64,000 bases of DNA from Hymenobacter negativus (GCF_016056375.1 NZ_JAEDAE010000005.1:245888-309887); one strand, 5' to 3'; positions 49,606-59,550 are shown, counted from the stretch's first letter. Program-made: numbers and translations. Notes: generated from the sequence alone by a model not told the origin.

Positions 49606-50007
49606 CTAGCGCCGGCCGGCCCCGGTGCCATTACCACTCAGCGAATGAATAACGTGCGTGACCACTCCCCACACCACCAGGCCCATGTCGCGGCTCACGG
49701 GCAGGGGCGGGTAGCGGGGGTTTTCGGCCACCAGCCAGGGCTGGCCGGCGCGCAACTGCAAGCGCTTGAGGGTGTGCTCGCCCTCCACCACGGCCACCAC
49801 GATGCTGCCGTGGCCCGGGCGCAGGGCGCGGTCCACGGCCACAAGGTCGCCGGGCTGGATGCCGGCCCCGGTCATGGAGTCGCCGCTGACGCGGGCCAGG
49901 AAAGTAGAGGCCGGATTTCGGAACAGGAGTTGCGTGAGGTCGAACGGCGCGTCGAGTTGGTCGTCGGCGGGCGAAGGGAAGCCAGCCGGCACCGGGCAAC
50001 TAAACAT
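49606..50007 (-). CDS. umuD: UmuD-like S24 peptidase
   Basis: 133 residues from ATG 50007, close to E. coli UmuD (139). Catalytic Ser44 (ARVSGDSMTGAG) and Lys81 (GEHTLKRLQ) are 37 apart as in UmuD, and the expected self-cleavage point 35 residues before the serine falls at A8-G9 in PVPAGFPSPAD. Cleaved UmuD' binds UmuC to form polymerase V. Longer in-frame starts exist, including ATG 50067, but the shorter form matches the family. Confidence 0.93.
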   Translation of the reverse strand: MFSCPVPAGFPSPADDQLDAPFDLTQLLFRNPASTFLARVSGDSMTGAGIQPGDLVAVDRALRPGHGSIVVAVVEGEHTLKRLQLRAGQPWLVAENPRYPPLPVSRDMGLVVWGVVTHVIHSLSGNGTGAGRR

Positions 50008-50288
50008 TGGCAGCTCCCGAGTGCTAAAATGAGAAGCAGCGATAAAATCGCCAATACATGTAATCATAACAATATTCAGGATATCAAGCAGCACCGTACC
50101 GCGCCCCTAATTACTAAATAAATTAGCCAATTGTTTCACCTCACCCTGCTCATTACACAACAAAATTTTATCAACCGCTTTAAAACATTCATGGTATAAT
50201 CATGTTACAAACACTAAATTCCTAAACTAATCCCTAAAAAAGCCTAAATAAAATTCTTTCCAATTTTTTTAGTTTACCGTAATAATTG
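50008..50288. other. Long AT-rich divergent promoter region (umuD / 50300 gene)
   Basis: About 280 bases, strikingly AT-rich compared with the rest of the window. It must contain the umuD promoter and any damage-response operator. I found no known LexA-type palindrome; the Bacteroidota SOS site is not one I can assert. Confidence 0.5.
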
Positions 50289-50296
50289 TATCTTTG
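50289..50296 (+). promoter_or_regulatory. -7 box TATCTTTG, leaderless start
   Basis: An exact TAnnTTTG match whose last base is four bases before the ATG at 50300. The predicted start of transcription falls on or next to the A of ATG. Confidence 0.65.
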
Positions 50297-50299
50297 GGT

Positions 50300-50548
50300 A
50301 TGTCAAACGTCAAGCTCCCTACGCCGCTGCCCGTGCAGCAATTTGCCCGTTGCGTGAACGACGCGCAACGTCCGGCCGACTACGTTGGCGACTGGCCCGA
50401 GGCCGGCCGCGTGTACGCCGTGCGGGTATTGCCGCACGTGCGCACCGGTCATCCGCAGGTGCACGTTCTTGGTTTCTATGCCGAGCGTCCCTACGGGGCT
50501 TTTGCCGCCCACCGCTTCGAACAAGTGGCGGACGTATGGTTGAACTAG
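50300..50548 (+). CDS. Small conserved hypothetical protein
   Basis: 82 residues (MSNVKLPTPLPVQQFARCVN at the start), mostly beta-prone with GRVYAVRVLPHVRTGHPQVH and LGFYAERPYGAFAAHRFEQV, no signal peptide and no metal motif. It has a strong promoter box four bases before the ATG and a terminator afterwards, so it is a real single-gene transcript. Divergent from umuD; a role in the damage response is possible but unsupported. Confidence 0.75.
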   Translation: MSNVKLPTPLPVQQFARCVNDAQRPADYVGDWPEAGRVYAVRVLPHVRTGHPQVHVLGFYAERPYGAFAAHRFEQVADVWLN

Positions 50549-50586
50549 GCCGCGCCGGCCGTTCGCCCGATGGTTTCATCCCTTAA

Positions 50587-50622
50587 GACCCCGCTGGTTT
50601 CATCGCCGGCGGGGTCGGTTTG
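50587..50622 (+). terminator. Intrinsic terminator
   Basis: GACCCCGC pairs with GCGGGGTC, followed by GGTTTGTTTT. Confidence 0.8.
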
Positions 50623-50652
50623 TTTTAGGGGGGTGGGTAATCACGGATAAAA

Positions 50653-50687
50653 GAACGTCATGCTTCGCTGCGCTCTGCATGACGTTC
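50653..50687. repeat. Snap-back hairpin element (GAACGTCATGC)
   Basis: GAACGTCATGC and GCATGACGTTC form an 11-bp stem around a 13-base loop. The same wording is common as a dispersed intergenic element in related genomes; it may also end the DUF2459 transcript on the other strand. Confidence 0.7.
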
Positions 50688-50711
50688 ATTATGTCTATTC
50701 CAACACCCCGG

Positions 50712-51401
50712 CTACCGGCCGTAGATGTGGAAAATCCCTTTATCCGAAGGCGTCCAGAGGCAGGCACGCTGGCCGCTGGCTTTCAGGGCGTTGTTGGTCC
50801 AGGTGTTGCAGGTGTAGAGGAAGCTGTAGACGCGGTGGGCTTCGTAAAAAGCGTCGTCCTGGCCGTAGCTGTGACCTTTGATGTGCTGGGCGCGGCCTGC
50901 GGCATCGAGGGCAAAGCTGCGCTGAATGTAGGCAATCAGGCGGGCGTACTCGGCGTGGCTGAGATGGAGCGGGATGGTTTCGGGGCCGGGCGCGAGGCTA
51001 TGGAAGTAGGTGGTGTGCATGGCCGAGGAGCCCAGCCAGAACGCGGCCACGAAGGCGGTGCTGAACTTGAGGTCGGCCCAGGTGGGCGTGTCGAGGTAAA
51101 ATCCCTTGTCGCCCCAGCCAAAGGCGATGTAGCGCATGGTGCTGTCCTGCGAGGGAATGTTGGCGATGGGCAGCGACTGGCTCCAGTCAATCTGCTCGGT
51201 TTTGATGGGCAGCACAATGTCGGTATGCACACCGTTGGTGTGCAGAAAAACGGTGACATCGGCCGGGGCGTTGGGGTCGGTTTTGGCTACCGGAATGGCG
51301 GACAGCACCAGGGCGGAACCGATGTAGAGCGCCGCCACGCCGAGGATGCCGCCAATGGTATAGCCGGTGAATTTTAAGGTTTTACGAAGCGTAAGCGGCA
51401 T
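50712..51401 (-). CDS. DUF2459 / TIGR02117 family membrane-anchored protein
   Basis: 229 residues with one N-terminal membrane helix (TIGGILGVAALYIGSALVLS) and a periplasmic domain with the family motifs VFLHTNGVHTDIVLP, FGWGDKGFYLDTPTW and TCNTWTNNALKASG. The family resembles papain-like folds; the Cys in YTCNTWTN and the His in HTNGVHTD are candidate active-site residues. Function is not established. It follows YiaA-like gene 51420-51824 on the same strand with a short gap. Confidence 0.88.
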   Translation of the reverse strand: MPLTLRKTLKFTGYTIGGILGVAALYIGSALVLSAIPVAKTDPNAPADVTVFLHTNGVHTDIVLPIKTEQIDWSQSLPIANIPSQDSTMRYIAFGWGDKGFYLDTPTWADLKFSTAFVAAFWLGSSAMHTTYFHSLAPGPETIPLHLSHAEYARLIAYIQRSFALDAAGRAQHIKGHSYGQDDAFYEAHRVYSFLYTCNTWTNNALKASGQRACLWTPSDKGIFHIYGR

Positions 51402-51419
51402 GAATCAGGGAAAGCAGAT

Positions 51420-51824
51420 TTATTGAGCGACGCCCGGACGCTGGCTGTCGCGGGTGTTTTTCTGCACGGCGATGGCCGCGAACATGCTCAGCAGAAACGA
51501 CATGGCGTAGAAGCCCTTCTCGCTCAGGGTGAGCGTGGCATTCCAAAGCCCAACGGTGAGCAGCAGAATGCACAGTACGGTAGAAAACCAGCTCAGGCCG
51601 TAATAAATATTGGTCACGGGGATGCCTTCGAGGCGGTCGCGCACGCTTTTTTGCAGGGAAATGGCCGAAAACAGGCCGTACATGAGCACCGTGAAATAGT
51701 AGCCTTTCTCATTTAGCGGCATGGCGGCGTTCCAGAGGCCGATGATGAAGGCGGCCAGGCCGGCCAGCAGGGCCACCCAGGAAGCGGCGATGAAGGCGTT
51801 GGATGGTTGCGGTTGGGGGTTCAT
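51420..51824 (-). CDS. YiaA/YiaB family inner membrane protein
   Basis: 134 residues, four membrane helices arranged as two pairs ([20 protein letters not shown] and [20 protein letters not shown]), each ending in the family phrase [10 protein letters not shown] or [10 protein letters not shown], that is, two YiaA/B repeats. The start [11 protein letters not shown] was chosen because the upstream frame is basic and has no likeness. It is of unknown function and probably shares a transcript with the DUF2459 gene. Confidence 0.9.
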   Translation of the reverse strand: MNPQPQPSNAFIAASWVALLAGLAAFIIGLWNAAMPLNEKGYYFTVLMYGLFSAISLQKSVRDRLEGIPVTNIYYGLSWFSTVLCILLLTVGLWNATLTLSEKGFYAMSFLLSMFAAIAVQKNTRDSQRPGVAQ

Positions 51825-51901
51825 GGGTGCGTGGAAATGGTGGGGTTTAGCGCCGCCAAGTACGGCAGAAATTGGGGAAGCTCCGGGCCGGCGGCAGTCT
51901 G

Positions 51902-51909
51902 TACTTTTG
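51902..51909 (+). promoter_or_regulatory. -7 box of the MutS-like gene
   Basis: TACTTTTG, an exact TAnnTTTG match, 50 bases upstream of ATG 51952 (or 16 bases upstream of ATG 51925). Confidence 0.6.
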
Positions 51910-51951
51910 CCCGGCTGCCGCCAGATGCAGCGGCTTCTCCCTCCCCTTTCC

Positions 51952-53535
51952 ATGTGGACCTCAACCTCCGAGCGGCTGGCCGCCCTCGACGCCGAATGGC
52001 GGCAGCCCACGGCCCGCTTTCGTAACTTCCCGCTTATTGCCCGCTACCACGCGGCCGTGCAAGCGGAGCCTGCCTACCATCGCCTCGACCAGCAGACCTG
52101 GACTGACCTGAACGGCGACGAGCTGTTCACGCTGCTGGACGGCACTGTGAGCCGCGTGGGCCAGCAGTGCCTCTACCACCGCCTGCACAGCCCGCTGGAT
52201 GATGCTCAGGCCCTACGGGAGTTCGACGAAGCGGCCGGGTTCTTCGCCGCCCAGCCCGCTGAGCGTGGCCAGGTGCAGCTGGCCCTTAGCTGCCTCAACT
52301 CCACTGCCGCCTACTACCTAGCCGACCTGCTGGCCGGTGAGCCGCTGCCCGAGCTGCCCTGGGCAGCGGCGGCTCCGGCGCTGGTTTTGCTGCTGCTGGC
52401 CACGGTGGTGGGCGGCTTCTGGATGCCGGTGCTGTGGCTGCTCACGGCGGGGCATCTGCTGCTGCACACAATACTGCACATCTGGAGCCGGGCGCGGGTG
52501 GTGGCCGGCGTGCGGCCCATGCTGCAGCTGGGCAGCCTCTACCGCGCCGGGCGCGACCTGAGCCGCCTGGGCCTGCCGCTGGCGGCGCTAAGCGGGCTGG
52601 CCGCGCCGCTAGGCCGGCTGGGCTCCCTCGTGAATAAGGTGGCTTTTTTGCAGTTCGAGGGCCAGCTGCAATCTGACCTGGCCGCCCTGCCGTGGCTGAT
52701 ACTGGAATACATCAAGATTGTGCTGCTGCTCGACTTCATCGTGTACCACCGTTGCCGGCGCGACGTGGAGCAGCACGCCGACGCCATCCGGGCCGTGTTT
52801 GAGGCCGTGGGCTATGCCGATTGCGCGGTGGCAGTGGCGGGGTTTCGGGCCAGATTTTCGCACTGCGCCCCGGATTTTACCACTGAAGAAACCGGCCTGC
52901 GCCTCACAGCCTCCTACAACCCGCTGGTGCCCGGCTGCGTGCCCAACGACCTGACCGTGACCGAGGCCAGTGTGCTGCTCACGGGCTCGAATATGTCGGG
53001 CAAAACCACGTTCATGCGTACCATCGGGCTTAATACGCTGCTGGCCCAGACCATTGCCACCTGCCCGGCGGCGGCCTACGCGGCTCCGTTCCGGCGGGTG
53101 GTGTCCAGCATCAACCTGGCCGATAACCTGCCCGAGGGCAAGAGCTACTACTTCGCCGAGGCCGAGGCGGTGCTCGGTTTCATTCGGCAAGCCGAGGCGG
53201 GCGGCTACCTGTTTATTCTCGACGAGCTGTTCAAGGGCACCAATACGGTGGAGCGCATCGCGGCCACGCAGGCGGTACTGGCGCACCTGCAAGCGCGCAG
53301 CCTAGTGGTGGCCTCCACGCACGACGGCGAGCTGGGCGCGCTCCTGGCCCCGGCTTTCACCGAGTACCATTTCTCCGAGACCGTGACCGAAACCGACTGG
53401 TACTTCGACTACCGGCTCAAGCCCGGCCCGCTCACCACCCGCAACGCCATCCGGCTGCTGGCCCGGGCGGGCTACCCGGCCGATATTGTGCAGCAAGCCC
53501 TGGCCCTGAGCCGCACGCTGGACGCGGCCGGCTGA
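51952..53535 (+). CDS. Membrane-associated MutS-like ATPase
   Basis: 527 residues. The C-terminal MutS ATPase domain (about 320-520) has Walker [17 protein letters not shown], Walker [14 protein letters not shown] and signature STHDGELG; the lever-like middle part is helical. Two membrane segments near residues 125-165 ([20 protein letters not shown] and [17 protein letters not shown]) make it unlike mismatch-repair MutS and typical of the small transmembrane MutS-related group of Bacteroidota. It lacks the mismatch-recognition domain, so a mismatch-repair role is unlikely. ATG 51925 (nine codons longer) is an alternative start. Confidence 0.87.
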   Translation: MWTSTSERLAALDAEWRQPTARFRNFPLIARYHAAVQAEPAYHRLDQQTWTDLNGDELFTLLDGTVSRVGQQCLYHRLHSPLDDAQALREFDEAAGFFAAQPAERGQVQLALSCLNSTAAYYLADLLAGEPLPELPWAAAAPALVLLLLATVVGGFWMPVLWLLTAGHLLLHTILHIWSRARVVAGVRPMLQLGSLYRAGRDLSRLGLPLAALSGLAAPLGRLGSLVNKVAFLQFEGQLQSDLAALPWLILEYIKIVLLLDFIVYHRCRRDVEQHADAIRAVFEAVGYADCAVAVAGFRARFSHCAPDFTTEETGLRLTASYNPLVPGCVPNDLTVTEASVLLTGSNMSGKTTFMRTIGLNTLLAQTIATCPAAAYAAPFRRVVSSINLADNLPEGKSYYFAEAEAVLGFIRQAEAGGYLFILDELFKGTNTVERIAATQAVLAHLQARSLVVASTHDGELGALLAPAFTEYHFSETVTETDWYFDYRLKPGPLTTRNAIRLLARAGYPADIVQQALALSRTLDAAG

Positions 53536-53600
53536 GCGAGTTACGCCCTGCAACGGTTGAAACGGCAACTTTTTAGCCCCTCTGCCCGAACAAGCAGGCT

Positions 53601-54362
53601 ATGAACTTTGCCGTTATCACCCCTACTCACCAGCGCCGCGAGCTGCTGCCCGAGGCCGTGGCCAGCGTGCGCGCCAGCATCAGCGCCCCCCTCGATTTTT
53701 CCTTTGAACACCTGATTTACGACAGCGGCTCGCGCGATGGCACGGCCGCCTACCTGCGCGAGGCCGCTGCCCAGCCCGGCCCGCCGCTGCGCCACTGGCA
53801 CGCACCCGGCTGCCTGCTGGCCGGCGAAGGCCGCAACCGCCTCATTGCAGAAACGGCGCCCGATGCCTGGATTGTGCCCCTTGACGACGATGACATCCTG
53901 CTCCAGCGCACCCTGCACAACTACGCGGCCCAGATTCAGGTCCACCCCGGCCGGCCGTGGTTCGTGGCCGATTTCCTGCGCGTGGACGAAACGGGCCGCT
54001 ACCTGCCCAACGAGGATTATTACGCCTGGCAGTTTGAGTCGCCCACGGCCATGCTCCACGCCATTTTCCGGGCCGAACACTTCATCCAGGGCAACGTGTG
54101 CTACAACCGGGCTTTCGTGGACGAAGTAGGCGGTTACGACGGCGAGTTAAAGATGGCCGAGGACCTCGACCTCTATGTGCGCTTTCTGCTGGCCGGGCAG
54201 CTGCCGGTGCTGTGCCCGCACATCAGCCACCTGCACCGCTTCCATGCCCGCAACGTGAGCATTGGGGTGGATGCCGAGACGCATAACGCCGATTTGCGGG
54301 TGATTTATCAGAAATATGCGAAGGAACTGAAAGCGCTGGGTATAACCGAACCAGGGAAGTAG
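53601..54362 (+). CDS. Family 2 glycosyltransferase
   Basis: 253 residues, GT-A fold. The start MNFAVITPTHQRRELLPEAV, the DXD-like VPLDDDDILLQ (nucleotide-sugar and metal binding), and the acceptor-side CYNRAFVDEVGGYDGELKMA followed by EDLDLYVRFLLAG are standard for GT2. No membrane helix, so the enzyme is soluble or peripheral. Sugar unknown. A TATTTTTG box (54372-54379) belongs to the next gene, so this gene ends its own transcript. Confidence 0.92.
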   Translation: MNFAVITPTHQRRELLPEAVASVRASISAPLDFSFEHLIYDSGSRDGTAAYLREAAAQPGPPLRHWHAPGCLLAGEGRNRLIAETAPDAWIVPLDDDDILLQRTLHNYAAQIQVHPGRPWFVADFLRVDETGRYLPNEDYYAWQFESPTAMLHAIFRAEHFIQGNVCYNRAFVDEVGGYDGELKMAEDLDLYVRFLLAGQLPVLCPHISHLHRFHARNVSIGVDAETHNADLRVIYQKYAKELKALGITEPGK

Positions 54363-54395
54363 CCGGACGCTTATTTTTGGGCTTTTGCCCGCCCC

Positions 54396-54818
54396 ATGTC
54401 TGCCCCCGCACCCCAGGCCTTAGAAGAAGTGTACGCCATTCCGGCCGCCTACCGGAAGATGGAAAACACGCACATCCTGTTCTGGCTGCTGAAGGACATT
54501 GCCTGGTGCATGGTGTGGCGGCCGCTGGGCCTGCTGATGGTGCTGCCCACGCTAGGCATTGCCCTCGTCATTGCCTGGCGCACCCGCGCCTACGCCTCGG
54601 AGCTGGCCCACAACCTGGCCATCGTGTTCTGGATTACGGCCAATTCCTACTGGATGACCAGCGAGTTTTTTGGGTTCGATACCGTGCAGGTGGCCCCGCA
54701 CGTCACGGGCAAGCACCTGGCGCTGGTGCCGTTTCTCATCGGGCTGGGCATTCTGCTGTATTACTACCTGGTGACAAAGCCCCGCGAAACCCGCGCCAGC
54801 CAGGTGGCTACGCTGTAA
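54396..54818 (+). CDS. Small multi-pass membrane protein, unknown function
   Basis: 140 residues with about three membrane helices (PLGLLMVLPTLGIALVIAW, LAIVFWITANSYWMTSEFF, LVPFLIGLGILLYYYLV) and short polar loops; no known motif. An exact -7 box TATTTTTG (54372-54379) lies 17 bases before the ATG. It could be a transporter accessory or a structural protein; nothing in the sequence decides. Confidence 0.78.
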   Translation: MSAPAPQALEEVYAIPAAYRKMENTHILFWLLKDIAWCMVWRPLGLLMVLPTLGIALVIAWRTRAYASELAHNLAIVFWITANSYWMTSEFFGFDTVQVAPHVTGKHLALVPFLIGLGILLYYYLVTKPRETRASQVATL

Positions 54819-54876
54819 TGCAACAGCGCGGTAGCGCGAACCATCCAGCTCACGCCACCGACCTTCTTTGTTCTGC

Positions 54877-55617
54877 ATGACTCCCGACGACAAACAACAA
54901 ACCCGCATCGAGCTTCGCGCCTGGCAGCTGAAAATGCAGCGGGCACCATCGTTTCTCAATAACTTTGCCCGGCGCGTGCAGGTGCGCCTCAATGCCTTCC
55001 TGCCCGAAAAGGTGCACCAGGCCATCACGGCCGCCATCCGGCAGATGGTGCGCGGCGTGCTTTTCGGTTCGCAGCACACCACCGGCAAGGTGCTGACCGA
55101 TGCCTCTTTTGCGCAGCGCGAAACGGCCGTGCGCGGCCAGATTCGCAACTACCGCACCATGGCCACCGCCGAAGGGGCCATGACCGGCGCGGGCGGCTTC
55201 CTGCTCGGCCTGGCCGATTTCCCGCTGCTGCTCGGCCTCAAGCTCAAGCTGCTGTTCGATGTGGCCGCCGCCTACGGCTACAACGTGCACGACTACACCG
55301 AGCGCCTTTACCTGCTCTACGTATTCCAGTTGGCCTTCAGCAGCCAGCACACCCGCAACGCTACCTACCGCCGCCTCGCCGACTGGGACGCCTACCGCCT
55401 CACTTTGCCCCTGAACCCGGAGGATTTCGACTGGCGCACCTTCCAACAGGAATACCGCGACTACATTGACCTCGCCAAAATGGCCCAGCTCCTGCCCTTC
55501 GTGGGTGCGGCCGTGGGCGCCGTGGCCAACTACAAGCTCATCGACCAGCTCGGCGAAACGGCCATGAACTGCTATCGGATGCGGCATTTCGCAGCCCGGC
55601 AGCTGGAAAAGCCCTAG
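54877..55617 (+). CDS. EcsC family protein
   Basis: 246 residues from ATG 54877 (TTG 54868 would add three residues). It matches the EcsC family: TAAIRQMVRGVLFGSQHTTG, GALTGAGGFLLGL-like AEGAMTGAGGFLLGLADFP, and the end AKMAQLLPFVGAAVGAVANY, with hydrophobic helices. EcsC relates to the Ecs ABC exporter in Bacillus, but stand-alone EcsC proteins have no assigned role. It is next to a minus-strand hydrolase. Confidence 0.88.
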   Translation: MTPDDKQQTRIELRAWQLKMQRAPSFLNNFARRVQVRLNAFLPEKVHQAITAAIRQMVRGVLFGSQHTTGKVLTDASFAQRETAVRGQIRNYRTMATAEGAMTGAGGFLLGLADFPLLLGLKLKLLFDVAAAYGYNVHDYTERLYLLYVFQLAFSSQHTRNATYRRLADWDAYRLTLPLNPEDFDWRTFQQEYRDYIDLAKMAQLLPFVGAAVGAVANYKLIDQLGETAMNCYRMRHFAARQLEKP

Positions 55618-55620
55618 CTA

Positions 55621-56442
55621 CTACCGCGCTGGTGCGGGCACGGCTTTCGTCCGAAAAAATGCATCCGTCTTTTGATTGAACTCGTCCGCGTGTTCCTGTA
55701 AGGTAGCGTGGCCGCTGTTCGGAATTATCCATAACCAGGCGCGGGGCAGGTTTTGGTAAATGGCCACCGTGTGCTCGGGCCGAATCACGTCGCGGTCGCC
55801 AGCAATAATGAATGCCGGCACCCGCACGCGCCGCAGCGCCGCCAGCGGAATATTGGGTTGAAACACGTCCAGACAAAACACCTTCCAGTCGTTCCGGCGC
55901 TTCGGGTCGGTGAATTTGGTGTTGCGGTTTTCCTGGTAGCCGCGCTGCTGCTGCTGCCACAGGCTGGGCATCAGGGCCGTCGAATCGGGCCAGAGGTTGG
56001 CTCCGGTAGCTACCAGCCGCTTCACCTTTTCGGGGTGGCGCAGGGCCAGCACCAGCGCGTTGATGCCGCCGTCGCTCCAGCCCAGCACGTAGGCCGAGTC
56101 AATGCGCAGACTGGTGAGCAGGCTGGCAAAGTCGTCGGCCATCATCTCGAAGCTCAGCGAGTCGCCGGGGTCCACGGATTTGCCGTGCGCCCGGCTGTCC
56201 ACGGCAATGACGCGGTAGCGTTGGGCGAAATAGAGAATGTTTTTGGCAAAGGCCGAGATGTTGTCGCCGTTGCCGTGAATCAGGAGCAGCGGCGGACCCT
56301 GGCCGTAGGTTTCGTAGTACAGCTTCACGCCGCGCACCAATTGGTAGTGCCCGGCGGCGGGGTTGTTGCCGTAGGGGACTGTGGGCTGGGCGGCTAGGAA
56401 GTGGCTGAGGAGCAGGCTCAGCACAAATAGCAGTGTTTTCAT
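55621..56442 (-). CDS. Alpha/beta hydrolase
   Basis: 273 residues with a signal peptide (MKTLLFVLSLLLSHFLAAQ). An alpha/beta hydrolase fold with the oxyanion segment PPLLLIHGNGDNISAF, nucleophile elbow GWSDGG (serine), acid in IAGDRDVIRPEHT and histidine in NSGHATLQEH. It looks like an exported esterase or peptidase of the 'alpha/beta fold hydrolase' type; the substrate is unknown. It overlaps the upstream gene's stop by four bases (ATGA), so the two are coupled. Confidence 0.92.
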   Translation of the reverse strand: MKTLLFVLSLLLSHFLAAQPTVPYGNNPAAGHYQLVRGVKLYYETYGQGPPLLLIHGNGDNISAFAKNILYFAQRYRVIAVDSRAHGKSVDPGDSLSFEMMADDFASLLTSLRIDSAYVLGWSDGGINALVLALRHPEKVKRLVATGANLWPDSTALMPSLWQQQQRGYQENRNTKFTDPKRRNDWKVFCLDVFQPNIPLAALRRVRVPAFIIAGDRDVIRPEHTVAIYQNLPRAWLWIIPNSGHATLQEHADEFNQKTDAFFRTKAVPAPAR

Positions 56443-56924
56443 TGCTGGAATAAAGAGTCATCAAACGGTGTCTGAGCTACTGGTTTCGGCCGCGAAAAGA
56501 GACGTGCGAAGAAAATGCCAGCCACCATAACTGCTGCGCTCAGCACCCACAGCCAATATCCAGTTCCATGACTCACAATGGTTGATTTACCACCTGCTTC
56601 GTTGACTAGTACTTTGTCAAAGACCAGAAATAACAGCATCAGCAGCAAGGTGGCCATACTGCTGATGGGTGTGAATCTAGGGGATATGAAAACCAGTACC
56701 CAGGTTGCCAGCAAAGTCAAGTTTGCAACCCACAGAATTGAGGCCAACTCGCCCATAAAAATGCCTAGCCCCCCTACCAACAGCAAGCTCATGGCTCTTG
56801 TGCATTCGCCGTTTTTGTCTGCTAAAGTGCAGTAAGCGTAATGCGATAGCGACATTGCGAAAATGGCTATGCTGATTACGACTGCCAGACGCCTTATTAT
56901 CTCTTCGACGTGGTTGCGGTTCAT
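56439..56924 (-). CDS. Multi-pass membrane protein, unknown function
   Basis: 161 residues from ATG 56924 (MNRNHVEEIIRRLAVVISIA), with five membrane helices and short loops. No known motif. The stop overlaps the start of the hydrolase gene (ATGA), so the pair forms an operon. Base composition is somewhat lower in GC than its neighbours, as is common for small membrane genes, and suggests recent acquisition at most weakly. Confidence 0.75.
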   Translation of the reverse strand: MNRNHVEEIIRRLAVVISIAIFAMSLSHYAYCTLADKNGECTRAMSLLLVGGLGIFMGELASILWVANLTLLATWVLVFISPRFTPISSMATLLLMLLFLVFDKVLVNEAGGKSTIVSHGTGYWLWVLSAAVMVAGIFFARLFSRPKPVAQTPFDDSLFQQ

Positions 56925-56951
56925 GCTCAAACTTATGAGGTGGAAAAACAA

Positions 56952-56985
56952 CAACGGCCGCCCCGGTTTCCCGAGGCGGCCGTTG
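56952..56985 (-). terminator. Intrinsic terminator of the aconitase gene
   Basis: CAACGGCCGCC and GGCGGCCGTTG form an 11-bp stem; the minus strand continues TTGTTTTTCC. Confidence 0.8.
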
Positions 56986-57011
56986 CAGCTTAAGTAGCTA
57001 GCGCTACTCGC

Positions 57012-59303
57012 TTACTTCTGCGAGAGGTTGGCGCCGCTGGCTTCTTTCATGCGAATCAAATTCAACGCCGAACCAGCCTTGAACCACTCAATCTGACCTT
57101 CGTTGTAGGTGTGGTTGAGGGTAATGAGGTCGGTGTCGCCGTCGGCGTGGTGCAGGCGGGCCTGCAGGGGCTGGCCTTCGGTGAAGGTGGTCAGGCCGAG
57201 GATGTCGATGGTGTCGCCCTCCTCAATCAGGTCGTAGTCGGCCTTGTTGGCGAAGGTGAGGCCGAGCATGCCCTGCTTCTTCAGGTTGGTTTCGTGGATG
57301 CGGGCAAAGCTCTTCACAATCACGGCGCGCACGCCGAGGTGGCGGGGCTCCATAGCGGCGTGCTCGCGCGAGCTGCCTTCGCCATAGTTCTCGTCACCGA
57401 TTACCACGGTGCCGATGCCGGCGCTCTTGTACGAGCGGGCCGACTGCGGCACGGTGGTGTAGCCGTCGCCCTGCACCGCGAAGTTGCGCACCTTATTGGC
57501 CTCGCCGTTAAAGGCGTTAGTGGCCCCGATGAGCATGTTGTTCGAGATGTTATCCAAGTGGCCGCGGTATTTCAGCCACGGGCCGGCCATCGAAATGTGG
57601 TCGGTGGTGCACTTGCCCTGGGCCTTGATGAGCAGACGCAGACCCATCAGGTCAGTACCTTCCCAAGCCTTAAAGGGCTCAAGCAGCTCCAGACGGTCGG
57701 ACGACGGGTTCACGATAACCTGCACGCCCGAGCCGTCGGCGGCGGGCGCCTGGAAGCCGGCATCCTCCACGGCAAAGCCGCGCGGGGGCATTTCCACGCC
57801 CTGGGGCTCGTCGAGCTTCACGGGGCCGTTGGCACCTTGCAGCGAGTCGGTGAGGGGGTTGAAGGTCAAATCGCCGGCAATGGCGAAGGCCGTCACGATT
57901 TCGGGCGAGGCCACGAAAGCGTGGGTGTTCGGGTTGCCGTCGTTGCGCTTGGCAAAGTTGCGGTTGAAGCTCGTGATGATGGAGTTGCGGCGCTTGGGGT
58001 CGTCGGTGTGGCGGGCCCACTGGCCGATGCACGGGCCACAGGCGTTGGCGAGCACCACGCCACCCATGTCGGCAAACGTGTCGAGCAGGCCGTCGCGCTG
58101 CACGGTGTAGCGCACCAGCTCCGAGCCGGGCGTGATGGTGAACTCAGCGTTCACGGTCAGTCCCTTATCCACGGCCTGCTTGGCGATGCTGGCCGAGCGG
58201 GTGATGTCTTCGTAGCTCGAGTTGGTGCACGAGCCGATGAGGCCCACTTCCAGCTTCTCGGGCCAGCCGTGCTCCTTCACGGCCGCAGCGAATTGCGAGA
58301 TGGGCCAGGCGGCGTCCGGCGTGAACGGACCGTTCACGTAGGGCTCCAGCGTGTTGAGGTCGATTTCGATGAGCTGGTCGTAGTAGCGCTCGGGCTGGGC
58401 ATACACCTCGTCATCGGCGCGCAGGTGCTGGCGCACAGCGGCGGCGGCATCGGCGATTTCGGCGCGGCCGGTGCCGCGCAGGTAATCGCCCATCTTCTCG
58501 TCGTACGAGAACACCGAGGTGGTCGCGCCAATTTCCGCGCCCATGTTGCAGATGGTGCCTTTGCCGGTGGCCGAGAGGCTTTCGGCGCCATCGCCGAAGT
58601 ACTCCACGATAGCGCCCGTACCACCTTTCACGGTCAGGATGCCGGCCACTTTCAGAATCACGTCTTTGGCCGAAGTCCAGCCGTTCATGCGGCCGGTCAG
58701 TTTCACGCCAATCACCTTGGGGAACTTCAGTTCCCAGGCCATGCCGGCCATCACGTCCACGGCATCGGCGCCGCCTACGCCAATGGCAATCATGCCCAGG
58801 CCGCCCGCGTTGGGGGTGTGCGAGTCGGTGCCAATCATCATGCCACCGGGGAAGGCGTAGTTCTCGAGCACTACCTGGTGAATGATGCCGGCGCCGGGCT
58901 TCCAGAAGCCGATGCCGTACTTATTGGACACCGAGGCCAGGAAGTCGTACACTTCCTTGTTTTCGGAGTTGGCTTCGGCCAGGTCGGCGGTGGCGCCGTC
59001 TTTGGCCTGAATGAGGTGGTCGCAGTGCACGGTGCTGGGCACGGCAGCCGTGGCCTTGCCGGCCTGCATGAACTGGAGCAGCGCCATCTGGGCGGTGGCA
59101 TCCTGCATGGCCACGCGGTCGGGGGCGAAATCGACGTAGGAAACGCCGCGCTCGTAGGCCTGCTTAACATCGCCACCGTAGAGGTGGGCGTAGAGGATTT
59201 TCTCGGTGAGGGTGAGCGGGCGCGCCACCGCGGCGCGGGCCGCTTCGATGCGGGAACCCATGCCGGCGTACACGGCGCGAATCATTTCCAGGTCGAAAGC
59301 CAT
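57012..59303 (-). CDS. acn: Aconitate hydratase (mitochondrial-type)
   Basis: 763 residues. 4Fe-4S enzyme that interconverts citrate and isocitrate in the TCA cycle. Clear motifs: [62 protein letters not shown] (cluster cysteines) and, at the C-terminus, [20 protein letters not shown] and [17 protein letters not shown], which is the swivel domain. Length and order match the mitochondrial-like aconitase found in Bacteroidota rather than AcnB. An exact TACATTTG promoter box is 30 bases upstream. Confidence 0.96.
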   Translation of the reverse strand: MAFDLEMIRAVYAGMGSRIEAARAAVARPLTLTEKILYAHLYGGDVKQAYERGVSYVDFAPDRVAMQDATAQMALLQFMQAGKATAAVPSTVHCDHLIQAKDGATADLAEANSENKEVYDFLASVSNKYGIGFWKPGAGIIHQVVLENYAFPGGMMIGTDSHTPNAGGLGMIAIGVGGADAVDVMAGMAWELKFPKVIGVKLTGRMNGWTSAKDVILKVAGILTVKGGTGAIVEYFGDGAESLSATGKGTICNMGAEIGATTSVFSYDEKMGDYLRGTGRAEIADAAAAVRQHLRADDEVYAQPERYYDQLIEIDLNTLEPYVNGPFTPDAAWPISQFAAAVKEHGWPEKLEVGLIGSCTNSSYEDITRSASIAKQAVDKGLTVNAEFTITPGSELVRYTVQRDGLLDTFADMGGVVLANACGPCIGQWARHTDDPKRRNSIITSFNRNFAKRNDGNPNTHAFVASPEIVTAFAIAGDLTFNPLTDSLQGANGPVKLDEPQGVEMPPRGFAVEDAGFQAPAADGSGVQVIVNPSSDRLELLEPFKAWEGTDLMGLRLLIKAQGKCTTDHISMAGPWLKYRGHLDNISNNMLIGATNAFNGEANKVRNFAVQGDGYTTVPQSARSYKSAGIGTVVIGDENYGEGSSREHAAMEPRHLGVRAVIVKSFARIHETNLKKQGMLGLTFANKADYDLIEEGDTIDILGLTTFTEGQPLQARLHHADGDTDLITLNHTYNEGQIEWFKAGSALNLIRMKEASGANLSQK

Positions 59304-59332
59304 AGGATGCGTGTTATAATAGAGTGATTGCG

Positions 59333-59340
59333 CAAATGTA
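59333..59340 (-). promoter_or_regulatory. -7 box of the aconitase gene
   Basis: The minus strand reads TACATTTG, an exact TAnnTTTG match 30 bases upstream of the ATG. The rest of 59341-59550 shows no gene. Confidence 0.6.
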
Positions 59341-59550
59341 GCACTCCCGGCAAGTTGGACCTAGCCCAAATGCACGGATGCGGGTTTGCGAAGGATTAAC
59401 GCGGGTTTTTGGGGTTGCGTTCGGGGTGAAGACGGGTTTTCACCGCAGAGGGCGCGGAGGTTTTCGCAGAAGAGCCGCAGAGGGCGGGCGGCAACCTATT
59501 GGTGGGGTTGGTGGTTGGTGGGGCTTGCGCGTGCATTTTTGCGCTTACTT

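Noticed and set aside
50008..50288. SOS (LexA) operator upstream of umuD
   Set aside because: No known LexA-type palindrome could be recognised; the region is simply AT-rich.
50712..50715. GTAG at the stop codon of the DUF2459 gene as a seventh REP case
   Set aside because: No palindrome follows this GTAG, so it is only an ordinary TAG stop after a G.
57111..59327. 738-residue plus-strand frame across aconitase
   Set aside because: Shadow frame; aconitase motifs are unmistakable on the other strand.
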